A DNA stretch of 64,000 nt from Pontibaca methylaminivorans (GTDB taxonomy: Bacteria > Pseudomonadota > Alphaproteobacteria > Rhodobacterales > Rhodobacteraceae), in the NCBI RefSeq assembly GCF_900156525.1, contig NZ_FTPS01000001.1:1984001-2048000 (forward strand), written 5' to 3'. Each line of letters starts with the position of its first letter. Within the stretch, counting starts at the first letter, position 1. Below are positions 50,817 to 60,347 of this stretch, in pieces. The position numbers and the translations under genes were made by a program. Under the pieces are notes generated by a model that saw only the letters and a program-made list of their open reading frames with translations, was not told the origin of the DNA and made no database searches.

Positions 50817-51593
50817 ATGCGTGTTTTCCCCCCCGAACGGATCGTCTGCCTGACGGCGGAAACGGTCGAGGTGCTTTACCTGCTGGGCGAAGAGGCGCGT
50901 ATCATTGGCGTCACAGGCTTTGCCACCCGCCCCGCGCGGGTGCGGCGCGAAAAGCCCCGGGTCTCGGGATTTTCCTCGGCGGATATTTCGGCGATCACCG
51001 CGCTTGAACCTGATCTCGTGCTGAGCTTCTGCGATATTCAGGCCGACATCACCGCCGCGCTTCTGCGCGAGGGCGTGGCGGTCATGGCCTTCAACCAGCA
51101 GGATCTGCGCGGCATTCTTGCCATGATCCGCCATGTCGGCGCGCTGGTCGGTTGTCCCGGGCGGGCCGACGACCTTGCGCGCGGATACGAGGCGCGCCTT
51201 GCCGAGGTCGCCGCCCGGGCCGAGGGGCGGGCAAGGCCGCTGGTCTATTTCGAGGAATGGGACGACCCCATGATAACGGCCGTGCGCTGGGTGTCGGAAC
51301 TGATCGGCATCGCGGGCGGGCGCGAGGCGTTCCCGGATCTTGTGACCAGGGGCAAGGCCATGGAGCGCGTGGTGACGCCCGAACAGGTGGCGGCGGCGCG
51401 CCCCGATGTCATTCTAGGCTCCTGGTGCGGCAAGAAGCTGCGCCCGGAGCGGATGGCGGCGCGCCCGGGCTGGGACACGATCCCGGCGGTTCGCAATGGC
51501 CGCATCCACGAGATCAGCTCCTCGCTGATCCTCCAGCCCGGCCCGGCGGCGCTGACCGACGGGCTCGACGCGATCATCGAGGCGCTGGGCTGA
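50817..51593 (+). CDS. BtuF-like cobalamin-binding protein lacking a signal peptide
   Basis: 258 residues with the type III periplasmic-binding fold: RIVCLTAETVEVLYLLGEE, ALEPDLVLSFCDIQADI, FNQQDLRGILAMI, PLVYFEEWDDPM and HEISSSLILQPGPAAL. This is the layout of BtuF-type ABC binding proteins. However, the chain starts directly with the first strand and has no signal sequence. Upstream in-frame starts run into the preceding gene and do not add one. Either it acts in the cytoplasm or export is unconventional. It follows the Cys-rich protein gene by 1 base and the cobalamin riboswitch. Confidence 0.8.
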   Translation: MRVFPPERIVCLTAETVEVLYLLGEEARIIGVTGFATRPARVRREKPRVSGFSSADISAITALEPDLVLSFCDIQADITAALLREGVAVMAFNQQDLRGILAMIRHVGALVGCPGRADDLARGYEARLAEVAARAEGRARPLVYFEEWDDPMITAVRWVSELIGIAGGREAFPDLVTRGKAMERVVTPEQVAAARPDVILGSWCGKKLRPERMAARPGWDTIPAVRNGRIHEISSSLILQPGPAALTDGLDAIIEALG

Positions 51594-51596
51594 GCG

Positions 51597-52448
51597 TCAG
51601 CCGCCGCGCGCTTTCACGGCATCCGTGACGGCACGGATCACCCCGAGCGTGGGCGGCTCGTCAAGGAAGGGCACATGACCCCGGTCCGGCACGGTTGCGC
51701 TGACCATGTCGGGGTGCCGGAGTTGCATCTGCCGCAGCGTTTCGGCCGAAAGGATGTCGGAATTCGCGCCCCGGATCACGCCGAGCGGCAGCGGGCGGAG
51801 TGCATCGAACAGCGCCCATGGGTCGGGTGCATCCGCCGCGCTGCTGTCCGCGCCGGCTGCCGCCACCGCGTCGCGCAGATGCGGGTCGTACCGCAGCACG
51901 AGCCCGCCCGGCCCCTTGCGGTAGCGCGCCCTTGCCTCCTCCCGCCAGCGGTCAAGGGGAACGCCCGGGAATTTCGCCGCATTGTCCCGCGCCAGTGCAT
52001 GCGCGGCGTCCTCAAGGCTGCGGGCCTCGGGCGGGCGGCCGAGGCGGTCCAGAATCCGCGCAAGCCCCGCCGGTTCGATCACCGGGCCGATGTCGTTCAG
52101 GATCACACCCGAAAGCCGCGCCGGGGCAATCATCGCAAGCGCCATGGCGATCAGCCCGCCCCGCGACGTGCCGAGGATCACCGCCCGCTCAAGCCCGAGA
52201 TGATCGAGCAGTTCAAGCGCATCCCCGGCCTCGCGCGGGATCGAATAGTTGCGGAAATCGGCGTCATAGGCGGAGTCGCCCCGCCCGCGATAATCCATGC
52301 GGATGACACGGCAGCCCGCGAGATGCGGCGCGACATGGTCGAAATCGCGGCAGTTGCGGGTCAGGCCGGCAAGGCAGAGCAGGGCAGGGCCATGGCCCGT
52401 GTCCTCGTAATAGAGCGAGAGCCCGTCGCTTGTGTCGAAGCTCGCCAT
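51597..52448 (-). CDS. Alpha/beta hydrolase
   Basis: 283 residues of the alpha/beta hydrolase fold. Oxyanion and early motifs are LCLAGLTRNCRDFDHVA and RMDYRGRGDS; the nucleophile elbow is GTSRGG with the Ser, the acid is probably in GANSDILSAETL, and the His is in PDRGHVPFLDEP. A cap region spans about residues 130-210. Substrates unknown; ester or thioester hydrolysis is the default guess. Convergent with the BtuF-like gene, ending 4 bases from it. Confidence 0.84.
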   Translation of the reverse strand: MASFDTSDGLSLYYEDTGHGPALLCLAGLTRNCRDFDHVAPHLAGCRVIRMDYRGRGDSAYDADFRNYSIPREAGDALELLDHLGLERAVILGTSRGGLIAMALAMIAPARLSGVILNDIGPVIEPAGLARILDRLGRPPEARSLEDAAHALARDNAAKFPGVPLDRWREEARARYRKGPGGLVLRYDPHLRDAVAAAGADSSAADAPDPWALFDALRPLPLGVIRGANSDILSAETLRQMQLRHPDMVSATVPDRGHVPFLDEPPTLGVIRAVTDAVKARGG

Positions 52449-52540
52449 CAGGAGGGGCGCCCGTTCATTGCATGCCGTCCCGGTGCCGGGCCGGCTGCCG
52501 GCGGAATATCATTGTCCCACCGCCGGTTGTGCGTCATGGC

Positions 52541-53332
52541 TCACATGGATTCGGGCTGCGGCATGCCGAGCACGTGATAGCCACCATCGACATGGATGAT
52601 TTCGCCGCTCGTGAAGGCGCCGGCATCCGACGCCAGCCAGACCGCCGTACCGCCCACGGCCTCCAGCGTCGCGTTGCTGCGCAGCGGCGCGTTCTGCTCG
52701 GTGAACCGGTAGGTCTTGCGCGCACCGCCGATGGCGGCACCGGCCAGGGTGCGCATGGGGCCCGGAGAAATCGCGTTGACGCGGATGCCCTCGGGCCCGA
52801 GGTCGTTTGCCAGATAGCGCGTCGCGGATTCGAGCGCGGCCTTCGCCACCCCCATCACGTTGTAATTCGGGATCACCCGGTTGCTGCCCTGATAGGTGAG
52901 CGTGATGAGCGTCCCGCCATTCTCGCGCATCAGGGGATGGCTGCGCCGGGCGACCTCGATGAAGGAATAGGCGCTGATTTCCAGCGAATGGAGGAAATTC
53001 GCCCGGCTCGTGTCGAGGAAACGCCCGGTGAGTTCGGACTTGTCCGAATAGGCGATCGCGTGGACCACGAAATCAATGGTTTCCCAGCGGCCGGCCAGTT
53101 CGGCAAACCCCGCGTCGAGCGCCGCGTCATCCGTCACGTCGACGTCGATCAGCAGCGTCGAGCCCAGGCTTTCCGCAAGCGGTTCGAGGCGGCGGCCGAA
53201 GGCGGCGCCCTGATGGCTGAAGGCCAGTTCCGCGCCGGCCGCGCTCATGGCCCGTGCAATTCCCCATGCGATCGAATGGTCGTTGGCGACGCCCATGATC
53301 AGGCCGCGTTTCCCGGCCAGTGGCTGCATCAT
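52541..53332 (-). CDS. fabI: Enoyl-[acyl-carrier-protein] reductase (NADH)
   Basis: 263 residues. NAD-binding GVANDHSIAWGIA and the catalytic Tyr-x6-Lys in YNVMGVAKAAL are the FabI pattern, with ALTYQGSNRV-type region before it and SGEIIHVDGGYHVLGM at the end. It completes each cycle of fatty-acid elongation. Upstream in the same direction lie fabB and fabA, an arrangement common in alphaproteobacteria. Start alternatives ATG 53332 or 53329 are adjacent. Confidence 0.93.
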   Translation of the reverse strand: MMQPLAGKRGLIMGVANDHSIAWGIARAMSAAGAELAFSHQGAAFGRRLEPLAESLGSTLLIDVDVTDDAALDAGFAELAGRWETIDFVVHAIAYSDKSELTGRFLDTSRANFLHSLEISAYSFIEVARRSHPLMRENGGTLITLTYQGSNRVIPNYNVMGVAKAALESATRYLANDLGPEGIRVNAISPGPMRTLAGAAIGGARKTYRFTEQNAPLRSNATLEAVGGTAVWLASDAGAFTSGEIIHVDGGYHVLGMPQPESM

Positions 53333-53339
53333 CTGTTCA

Positions 53340-54569
53340 TTATCCCTGATACCTGGAGAGGATCATCGAACCGTTGGTTCCGCCGAATCCGAAGCTGTTG
53401 GTCATCACGCTGTCGAGCCCGGCATTCTCGACCAGGGTGCTGGCGATCTCGGATGGATCGAGCGCCGGATCGAGGTTTTCGATGTTGATCGAAGGCGCGA
53501 TGAAATCATGCTTGAGCATCAGGAGGCTGAACACCGCCTCGAGCGCGCCGGCCGCGCCCTGCGCATGGCCGGTCATGGATTTGGTCGAACTGATGGGCGG
53601 GGTCGTTCCCTCGCCGAAGACGCGCCGCACCGCCTCGACCTCGCCGACGTCGCCGACCGGGGTGCTGGTGCCATGGGCGTTGATATAGCCGATGCGCCGC
53701 GCCTCGGGCAGGGTTTCGAGCGCAAGCCGCATGGCGCGCTCGCCCCCTTCGCCGGACGGGGCAACCATGTCGTGCCCGTCGCTGGTCGCCGCGTAACCCG
53801 TCACCTCGGCATGGATCGTCGCACCGCGGGCAAGCGCATGGTCCAGATCCTCGAGCACGAGAATGCCACCGCCGCCCGAGATCACGAACCCGTCGCGTCC
53901 GGCATCAAAAGCGCGGCTCGCCCGTTCGGGCGTGTCGTTGTATTTCGACGACATCGCGCCCATGGCATCGAACAGGCAGGACAGCGTCCAGTCGAGCTCC
54001 TCGCCGCCGCCGGCGAACATCACGTCCTGCTTGCCGAGCTGGATCTGCTCGACCGCGCTGCCGATGCAGTGCAGGCTGGTCGAACAGGCGCTGGTGATCG
54101 AATAGTTGACGCCGCGGATGCCGAAGGCCGTGGCCAGATTGGCCGAGATGGTCGAGGACATGCATTTCGGCACCGCGAAGGGGCCGATCCGCTTGGTCAC
54201 GCCGGTCTTGAGCACGCTCTGGTGTGCCGCGAACATGGCGCTGGTCGAGGGCCCGCCCGACCCGGCGATGACGCCGGTGCGCGGATTGACGATGTCGCCC
54301 TCTTCAAGCCCGGCGTCGCGGATCGCCTCGGTCATGGCGATATGGGCATAGGCGGCACCCGGCCCCATGAAGCGCATGGTGCGCTTGTCCACATGTTCGG
54401 CGGGGTCGAGCTTGATCGTGCCGGCGATGCGGCTGCGGAAGCCGTGCTCGGCCATTTCCGGCACCGCCTCGATCCCCGAGCGCCCGGCCCGCAGCGAGGC
54501 AAGCACTTCCGGCACGTTGTTCCCGATCGAGGAAACGATGCCCAGACCTGTGATGACGACGCGGCGCAT
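53340..54569 (-). CDS. fabB: Beta-ketoacyl-[acyl-carrier-protein] synthase I
   Basis: 409 residues, thiolase fold. The active-site Cys is in [14 protein letters not shown], with two catalytic His residues in [11 protein letters not shown] and [32 protein letters not shown] is typical of FabB rather than FabF. With FabA it maintains unsaturated fatty-acid synthesis by elongating the cis-3-enoyl product. It lies between fabA and fabI. Confidence 0.94.
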   Translation of the reverse strand: MRRVVITGLGIVSSIGNNVPEVLASLRAGRSGIEAVPEMAEHGFRSRIAGTIKLDPAEHVDKRTMRFMGPGAAYAHIAMTEAIRDAGLEEGDIVNPRTGVIAGSGGPSTSAMFAAHQSVLKTGVTKRIGPFAVPKCMSSTISANLATAFGIRGVNYSITSACSTSLHCIGSAVEQIQLGKQDVMFAGGGEELDWTLSCLFDAMGAMSSKYNDTPERASRAFDAGRDGFVISGGGGILVLEDLDHALARGATIHAEVTGYAATSDGHDMVAPSGEGGERAMRLALETLPEARRIGYINAHGTSTPVGDVGEVEAVRRVFGEGTTPPISSTKSMTGHAQGAAGALEAVFSLLMLKHDFIAPSINIENLDPALDPSEIASTLVENAGLDSVMTNSFGFGGTNGSMILSRYQG

Positions 54570-54612
54570 CGGCTTCTCCCTCTGTTCTCGGTCGATGGCC
54601 CGGACAGGGCAT

Positions 54613-55125
54613 TCAGCCTGCGGCCGTGGCCAGACCGACCTTCATGTCCTTGACCGAATAGATCTCTTCGCCATCGGCGACAACACGTCCGTTGGCCACG
54701 CCGATCTTGAGCTTGCGGTCGATGACCCGGGTCATGTCCACGTAATATGTCAGCAGCTTGCGGTCGGGGCGCACCATGCCGGTCAGCTTGACCTCGCCCA
54801 CGCCGAGCGCCATCCCCTGGCCCAGCATGCCGCGCCAGCCAAGGTTGAACCCGGTCAGTTGCCACAGCCCGTCAAGGCCGAGACAGCCCGGCATGATCGG
54901 ATTGCCGGGAAAATGGCAGGCAAAGAACCAGAGATCGGGATGGATGTCGAATTCGGCCACCACATGGCCCTTGCCGTGGCTGCCGCCGTCGGCACTGATT
55001 TCGGTGATGCGGTCCATCATCAGCATCGGCGGTTCGGGAAGCTGCGCATTGCCCGGCCCGAAAAGTTCGCCGCGGGCGCATTTCAACAAGTCTTCCTTGT
55101 CGAAGCTGCTGGGGTATTGAGCCAT
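54613..55125 (-). CDS. fabA: 3-Hydroxydecanoyl-[acyl-carrier-protein] dehydratase/isomerase
   Basis: 170 residues. The hotdog-fold dehydratase motif [23 protein letters not shown] contains the catalytic His and, three turns later, the Asp in LGLDG. It dehydrates 3-hydroxydecanoyl-ACP and isomerises the product to the cis-3 form, the branch point to unsaturated fatty acids. First gene of the fabA-fabB-fabI unit, divergent from irr, an arrangement seen in other alphaproteobacteria. Confidence 0.95.
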   Translation of the reverse strand: MAQYPSSFDKEDLLKCARGELFGPGNAQLPEPPMLMMDRITEISADGGSHGKGHVVAEFDIHPDLWFFACHFPGNPIMPGCLGLDGLWQLTGFNLGWRGMLGQGMALGVGEVKLTGMVRPDRKLLTYYVDMTRVIDRKLKIGVANGRVVADGEEIYSVKDMKVGLATAAG

Positions 55126-55280
55126 ATGGCGTTCTCTCCTGCCTTGCTGGTCTCGCGGATCGCGCCTCGTCTAGCACTGGGTTCGGGCATCCTGCAAGAT
55201 CGCGGGCGGGGGCTGCCCGTGTCCTCATGTCGCGGAGCGCGAATGAATTTCATTTGAAACCGCTCCACAAAGCGCACTAT

Positions 55281-55727
55281 ATGAACAACATGGCCGAGAT
55301 CGAGATACCAAAGGGCAACAGCCCCACAGAAACCGCTGCCCGCTGGCTTGGCAAGGGCGATCTGCGACCGACGCGGCAGCGGGTCGCGCTGGCCGAGCTT
55401 CTGATCGGGGACGGGCGCCATCGCCACGTCACCGCCGAAAGCCTTTACGAGGCGGCGCGGGAAGGCGGCGTCTCGGTGTCGCTGGCGACGGTCTACAACA
55501 CCCTGCGCGCCTTCTGCGAGGTCGGCCTCATGCAGGAGGTCACGGTGAACGGCACGCGCAGCTATTTCGACACCAACACCCATGAGCACCCGCATTTCTA
55601 CTGGGAAGACGATGGCGTCCTGAGCGACGCGCCGGCCGAGCGGCTGCACATTATCGGCCTGCCGCCGGCCCCCGAAGGCGCCGAGGTCGCCTCGGTCGAT
55701 GTGGTGATCCGGCTGCGCCGGCGCTGA
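55281..55727 (+). CDS. irr: Iron response regulator Irr (Fur family)
   Basis: 148 residues from the ATG at 55281; ATG at 55290 and 55227 are alternatives. The winged-helix core is LRPTRQRVALAELLIGDGRHRHVTAESLYEAAREGGVSVSLATVYNTL. The Irr features HRHVTAE and THEHPHFYW supply the His-rich heme/metal site; the Cys pair of zinc-binding Fur is absent. In alphaproteobacteria Irr represses or activates iron and heme genes when iron is low, and is controlled by heme-dependent decay. It is divergent from fabA. The siderophore locus at 31.8-47.8 kb is a natural candidate target. Confidence 0.92.
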   Translation: MNNMAEIEIPKGNSPTETAARWLGKGDLRPTRQRVALAELLIGDGRHRHVTAESLYEAAREGGVSVSLATVYNTLRAFCEVGLMQEVTVNGTRSYFDTNTHEHPHFYWEDDGVLSDAPAERLHIIGLPPAPEGAEVASVDVVIRLRRR

Positions 55728-55811
55728 ACATCGTCCAGCGGCGCTTTCGGCCCGGAAGGCACGGGCGTCTCGCGTTGGTTCGCGATGACCGCGGCCCCCG
55801 CATCCTTCAGA

Positions 55812-56675
55812 TCAGAACCACTGGCCGGGTTCCATCAGCCCGAGGTCGAGAAGCTGGCGCGAATGCCACTCGAACCGGGTGGAACTGCGCCACAGGAAAC
55901 TGTCGATCGCATGGCGCGAGCCCGGATTGCGCTTGAGCGCCTTCGCCGTGCGGAACGAACAGATCGCGGCCGTGAGGTTGTGGTGCCAGGGGCAGGAATA
56001 GGTGTTGTATTCCTGCTCGGCGAAGCGATGGTCGGGCAGCAGCCGCAGGCTCGGCGCGGCGCGGAACAGGGCGACCCGGTCGATCCGGCGGCTTTTGGGC
56101 GGGATGTGTTCCTCGTAGCGCCAGCGCAGCCCGCCGAAGAAATCGAGCTGCCGTTCGCGCGGATGGCCGGTCGCCGGGTCGATCCGTGCCAGCGCGTAAT
56201 AACCCGCGCGGTCGAGATGGGCGCGATCAAGCAGCACCGGCTGGTCATCCGCTTCCGTATCGGCATAGAGGTCGACCACATAGGTCAGCATCGCGTCGCG
56301 TTTCTCTTCGCCGTGAAAGGCCAGCAACTCGCCCACGCTGCGGCTCTCGCAGAAGGGAAAGAAAAGATATTCCGCGTTGAAGCAGTAATAGAACCAGAGC
56401 CCCGGCGCCGCCTCGATGAACCGGTTGACCGCATCGGCCAGCACTTCGGGCGAGGCGCAGTCGAAACCGATTCGATGCACGCGCGGATCGGCAATGTCCT
56501 TGAGCGCAAAGGCATCGGGCATGAGCGCCAGGACCGCGCCGAAGCCGCATTTCAGGTGGTGGCGCAGGGTGGATTCGATCTCGGTCTCGTCCTCGACGAA
56601 GATCAGCGCCACCGGCCCCTTGCCCAGCAGCGCGCGGCCTTCGCCGATAAAGCTGTCCAGCGTTGCGAATCGCAT
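55812..56675 (-). CDS. Glycosyltransferase family 2-like conserved protein
   Basis: 287 residues, soluble. I recall Rhodobacteraceae homologues annotated as glycosyltransferase family 2. The chain has [22 protein letters not shown] at the front, resembling the opening strand of such enzymes; [13 protein letters not shown] offers candidate acidic residues; and [22 protein letters not shown] and [21 protein letters not shown] are highly conserved. A clear DXD is not obvious, so activity is uncertain. Start at 56675 has GGGGGCGGA upstream. It is divergent from miaB. Confidence 0.6.
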   Translation of the reverse strand: MRFATLDSFIGEGRALLGKGPVALIFVEDETEIESTLRHHLKCGFGAVLALMPDAFALKDIADPRVHRIGFDCASPEVLADAVNRFIEAAPGLWFYYCFNAEYLFFPFCESRSVGELLAFHGEEKRDAMLTYVVDLYADTEADDQPVLLDRAHLDRAGYYALARIDPATGHPRERQLDFFGGLRWRYEEHIPPKSRRIDRVALFRAAPSLRLLPDHRFAEQEYNTYSCPWHHNLTAAICSFRTAKALKRNPGSRHAIDSFLWRSSTRFEWHSRQLLDLGLMEPGQWF

Positions 56676-56808
56676 GGGTCCGCCCCCTGATTCCGGCTGT
56701 CGCCGGCCTTGTTCTGGTGATCCGCGCCAGAATCGGATAATTGCGGAACCGATGCAAGCCGGGCCCGCACGCGCCGGCGCGAAACCCCTGATCGAAGGCG
56801 TTGCCGAC

Positions 56809-58137
56809 ATGAGCGCACCCCGGAAGCTGTTCATCAGAACCTATGGCTGCCAGATGAACGTCTATGACAGCGAGCGCATGGCCGAGGCGCTGGGCGAACA
56901 GGGCTATGAACAGGTCGACAGCCCCGAAGGCGCCGACATGATCCTGCTGAACACCTGCCATATCCGCGAAAAGGCCGCCGAAAAGGTCTATTCCGAACTC
57001 GGTCGGTTCCGGGGCCTGAAAGAGGCGAAACCCGATCTGAAAATCGGTGTCGCCGGCTGCGTGGCCCAGGCCGAGGGCGAGGAAATCATGCGCCGCGCGC
57101 CGCTTGTCGATCTGGTGGTCGGGCCGCAGAGCTATCACCGCCTGCCGGCAATGGAGGCCCGCCTGCGCGAGGGCGGGCGCGCGATCGACACCGATTTCCC
57201 GGTCGAGGACAAGTTCACCGGCCTGCCGCCGCGCCCGCGTGCCAGCCGCGGCCCCACGGCGTTCCTGACCGTGCAGGAGGGCTGCGACAAGTTCTGCGCC
57301 TTCTGCGTCGTGCCCTATACCCGCGGCGCCGAGGCATCGCGCCCGCCCGAACGCATCCTTGCCGAGGCGCGCGATCTGGTGGCGCGGGGCGTGCGCGAGA
57401 TCACGCTTCTCGGGCAGAACGTGAATGCCTATCACGGCGCGGGCGAGGGGGGCGACTGGAGCCTTGCGCGCCTGATCCGCGCGCTGGCCGGCGTCGACGG
57501 GCTCGAGCGGATCCGCTATACCACCTCGCACCCCAACGACATGAGCGACGATTTGATCGCCGCCCATGGCGAATGCGACAAGCTCATGCCCTATCTGCAT
57601 CTGCCGGTCCAGTCCGGCAGCGACCGGATCCTGAAGCGCATGAACCGCAGCCACAGCGCCGAAAGCTATCTGCGGCTGATCGAACGCATCCGTGCCGCCC
57701 GCCCCGACATCCTGATTTCCGGCGATTTCATCGTCGGCTTTCCCGAAGAGAGCGACGCGGATTTCCGGGCCACGCTCGATCTGGTCGAGGCGGTGGGATA
57801 CGGGCAGGCCTATTCCTTCTGCTATTCGCCCCGCCCCGGCACGCCGGCGGCGGAACGCGCGCAGGTGGACCCGGCGGTCGCTGCCGAGCGGTTGCAGCGG
57901 CTTCAGGCCCTGCTCGGGCAGCAGCAGAAGCGTGCGCAGGACCGCATGGTCGGGCAGGAGGTCGGCGTATTGTTCGAGAAACCGGGCCGCGAGGCGGGGC
58001 AGATGGTCGGCAAGTCGGACCACCTGCACGCGGTGCATGTGAACGGCGGCGGTGTCGGACCGGGTGTGCTGGCGCGGGTGCGAATCGTCGCGAGCGGCGC
58101 GAATTCGCTGGCCGGAGAGGTAATTGCCGCCGAATGA
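56809..58137 (+). CDS. miaB: tRNA-2-methylthio-N6-dimethylallyladenosine synthase
   Basis: 442 residues. It is a radical-SAM methylthiotransferase acting on A37 of tRNAs. The N-terminal UPF0004 domain contains GCQMN and NTCHIREKA with cluster Cys residues and GCVAQAEG; the radical-SAM motif CDKFCAFC is near residue 160; a TRAM domain ends the chain (about 375-440, [18 protein letters not shown]). ATG 56809 fits family starts ([17 protein letters not shown]). It begins the miaB-ybeZ-ybeY-ybeX-lnt group. Confidence 0.95.
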   Translation: MSAPRKLFIRTYGCQMNVYDSERMAEALGEQGYEQVDSPEGADMILLNTCHIREKAAEKVYSELGRFRGLKEAKPDLKIGVAGCVAQAEGEEIMRRAPLVDLVVGPQSYHRLPAMEARLREGGRAIDTDFPVEDKFTGLPPRPRASRGPTAFLTVQEGCDKFCAFCVVPYTRGAEASRPPERILAEARDLVARGVREITLLGQNVNAYHGAGEGGDWSLARLIRALAGVDGLERIRYTTSHPNDMSDDLIAAHGECDKLMPYLHLPVQSGSDRILKRMNRSHSAESYLRLIERIRAARPDILISGDFIVGFPEESDADFRATLDLVEAVGYGQAYSFCYSPRPGTPAAERAQVDPAVAAERLQRLQALLGQQQKRAQDRMVGQEVGVLFEKPGREAGQMVGKSDHLHAVHVNGGGVGPGVLARVRIVASGANSLAGEVIAAE

Positions 58138-58159
58138 GGCAGGGCCCGGCGGCGGCGCT

Positions 58160-58192
58160 GCCCAAGTGAAGCCCAGGTGAGGCCCAAGTGAG
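58160..58192. repeat. Three 11-bp tandem direct repeats
   Basis: gcccaagtgaa, gcccaggtgag and gcccaagtgag follow each other without gap at 58160-58192, 140 bases before the outer-membrane protein start. The 11-base period equals one DNA turn, and OmpR-family regulators typically bind such repeats. This is a candidate operator, not demonstrated. Confidence 0.6.
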
Positions 58193-58332
58193 GATTGTCG
58201 GCAACGTCCCGCCCGAAAACATGGTTGCCCCCGCTGCTTCGACCCTTTTGCACTGGACGCATGGCGTTCCATTGACGATGTAGGATGCAACAGGGCAGTC
58301 TGGACGGATCGGGCAGCCCCCGCGTGCGAAGG

Positions 58333-59112
58333 ATGAATGAGTTGAAACCGCTTTTTTCTGTGTCCGCAAAGATTCGTGACTCCCTGCTGATTGCCGGATC
58401 GACGGCCGCGCTGACCTGCTGGCTCGGCGGTGCCGCGTTTGCCGGCAACCTCGAGGAACCGGTGGTCGAGGCGCCGATCTTCACCCCCGCGCCCGCGGAA
58501 CCGGCGCCGAGCTGGGCCGGGTTCTACCTGGGCGGCAGCATCGGCTATGATTTTCAGGGTGATGACGAGGTCGGCCACCGCAATACGGCTGGCACCATCG
58601 TCGCGTCGCCTGACACGCTGAAACAGCACGGGTTCAACTACGGCCTGCATGCGGGCTGGCGTGGCGAACGGGCGCTGAGCGACCGCACCGCGGTGTACGG
58701 GCTCGAATTCGGCTATATGGGCGGCAAGGCGGATGACGATTTCACCACCGATGGTTATACCGCCTCGACCGATCTGAACTATGTTCTCGGCCTGCGCGGC
58801 AAGGCCGGCGTCACCAACCGTTCGGGCGATACGCTGTTCTACGGTATCCTCGGCTTCGTGCGCGGCGATTTCGACTATTCGGTCACTGGTACGACCGGCG
58901 GGGATTCGATCGCGCTCGATACATCCTACAAGAGCAACGGTTTCGCAGCCGGTGTCGGGGTCGAGCGCAAGCTGTCGGAAAACTGGTCGGTGCGCGCCGA
59001 ATACGAATATCTCCAGTTCCAGAAAAAGGATCTGACGGATGCGGGCGGTGCCTCGACCAAGGCCACGCCGAAGTTCCACAATGTCCAGCTTGGCGTGAAC
59101 TTCCGCTTCTGA
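58333..59112 (+). CDS. Outer-membrane beta-barrel protein (Omp25/31-like)
   Basis: 259 residues from ATG 58333; an earlier ATG at 58285 is open. A signal peptide (about 1-38, ending in GGAAFA) precedes a short proline-rich segment (PIFTPAPAEPAPSWAG) and an eight-stranded beta barrel. The motif WAGFYLGGSIGYDF starts it, and it ends with VQLGVNFRF, whose terminal Phe is the outer-membrane insertion signal. The aromatic Tyr and Phe alternation fits. It interrupts the usual miaB-ybeZ adjacency; an intrinsic terminator follows at 59144-59176, and three direct repeats precede it. Confidence 0.86.
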   Translation: MNELKPLFSVSAKIRDSLLIAGSTAALTCWLGGAAFAGNLEEPVVEAPIFTPAPAEPAPSWAGFYLGGSIGYDFQGDDEVGHRNTAGTIVASPDTLKQHGFNYGLHAGWRGERALSDRTAVYGLEFGYMGGKADDDFTTDGYTASTDLNYVLGLRGKAGVTNRSGDTLFYGILGFVRGDFDYSVTGTTGGDSIALDTSYKSNGFAAGVGVERKLSENWSVRAEYEYLQFQKKDLTDAGGASTKATPKFHNVQLGVNFRF

Positions 59113-59143
59113 TGCGCAGTGACCGGAGATGACCGGAATTACC

Positions 59144-59176
59144 GGCCGCCCTGCATCCGGGGCGGTCGTTTTCGTT
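59144..59176 (+). terminator. Intrinsic terminator after the beta-barrel gene
   Basis: ggccgccc (59144-59151) pairs with gggcggtc (59160-59167) around an 8-base loop, including one G-U pair, and is followed by gttttcgttt at 59168-59177. Stem and T-tract are on the plus strand, so it should end the outer-membrane protein transcript before ybeZ. Confidence 0.7.
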
Positions 59177-59300
59177 TCCGCCTGTCGCGCACCCCGCGGG
59201 AAGGTGCTGCCCTGAAATACGGCCCCGAATGATCGCGACGGCTTGCGCAGCCCGGACGATATTGGCACGCTGACGGCTGGAACCTGAATAGGAGAGCGGC

Positions 59301-60293
59301 TTGGCCACCGGCCCCCTGACCCCGTTACAGCCCGACGACGCCCGGCGCGAAGTCGAGATCGAATTTCCGGACAATCGCCTGCTGATCGAGCTTTGCGGCG
59401 AATACGACCGCAATCTTGCCCTGATCGAGCGCGAACTCGACGTGCAGATCATGCACAAGGGCAATATCCTGACGATTATCGGCGAACCCGACTCCCGCGT
59501 CCGCGCCGGGGAGGTGCTGCGGCTGCTGTACGCGCGGCTCGAATCCGGGCGCAGCATCGAAAGCGGGGACATCGACCGCGAGCTGCGGCTCGGCGGTGCA
59601 AGCCCGGCGCCCGGACGTCCCGGCACCGGCGGCCCGGCCACCGAGATCCGCACCCGCAAGCGCGTCGTGGAGCCCCGCACCGAGGCGCAGCGCAGCTATC
59701 TGCGCACGCTTCTGGACAATGACCTCGTGTTCGGCATCGGCCCTGCCGGCACCGGCAAGACCTATCTCGCGGTGGCGGTCGGGGTGTCGATGTTCATCGC
59801 CGGGCGAGTCGATCGCATCATCCTGTCACGCCCGGCGGTCGAGGCGGGGGAAAAGCTCGGCTACCTGCCCGGCGACATGAAGGAAAAGGTCGATCCCTAC
59901 ATGCAGCCGCTTTACGACGCGCTTGACGATTTCCTGCCCGGGAAACAGTTGAGCCGGCTGATGGAGGAACGCCGCATCGAGATCGCGCCGCTGGCCTTCA
60001 TGCGCGGGCGCACGCTTTCGGATGCCTTCGTGGTGCTGGACGAGGCGCAGAACGCCACCACCATGCAGATGAAGATGTTCCTGACCCGCCTTGGCGAGGG
60101 CTCGCGCATGGTGGTGACGGGCGACCGCACCCAGGTCGATCTGCCGCGTGGCACGGCTTCGGGGCTTGCCGATGCGGAACGGCTGCTCAAGGGGGGCATT
60201 CCGTCGATCGGGTTCAGTTATTTCACCGCCCGCGACGTGGTGCGTCACCCGCTGGTCGCCGCAATCATCGAGGCTTACGAGGCCGATGGCTGA
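59301..60293 (+). CDS. ybeZ: PhoH-like ATPase (YbeZ)
   Basis: 330 residues starting at a TTG preceded by AGGAGA. PhoH domain with Walker A GPAGTGKTYLA, FSRPAVEAGEKLGYLPGDMKEK-like segment and Walker B DAFVVLDEAQN; the C-terminal TGDRTQVDLPRG is typical. An N-terminal KH-like RNA-binding region (about 15-80) precedes it. YbeZ partners with YbeY in rRNA maturation and stress. It precedes ybeY by 54 bases. Confidence 0.92.
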   Translation: MATGPLTPLQPDDARREVEIEFPDNRLLIELCGEYDRNLALIERELDVQIMHKGNILTIIGEPDSRVRAGEVLRLLYARLESGRSIESGDIDRELRLGGASPAPGRPGTGGPATEIRTRKRVVEPRTEAQRSYLRTLLDNDLVFGIGPAGTGKTYLAVAVGVSMFIAGRVDRIILSRPAVEAGEKLGYLPGDMKEKVDPYMQPLYDALDDFLPGKQLSRLMEERRIEIAPLAFMRGRTLSDAFVVLDEAQNATTMQMKMFLTRLGEGSRMVVTGDRTQVDLPRGTASGLADAERLLKGGIPSIGFSYFTARDVVRHPLVAAIIEAYEADG

Positions 60294-60347
60294 CGGATAC
60301 ACGGATCCGCACCGCCATCGCGTGCCAGCAGGGGCGCGGCCAGGGGC

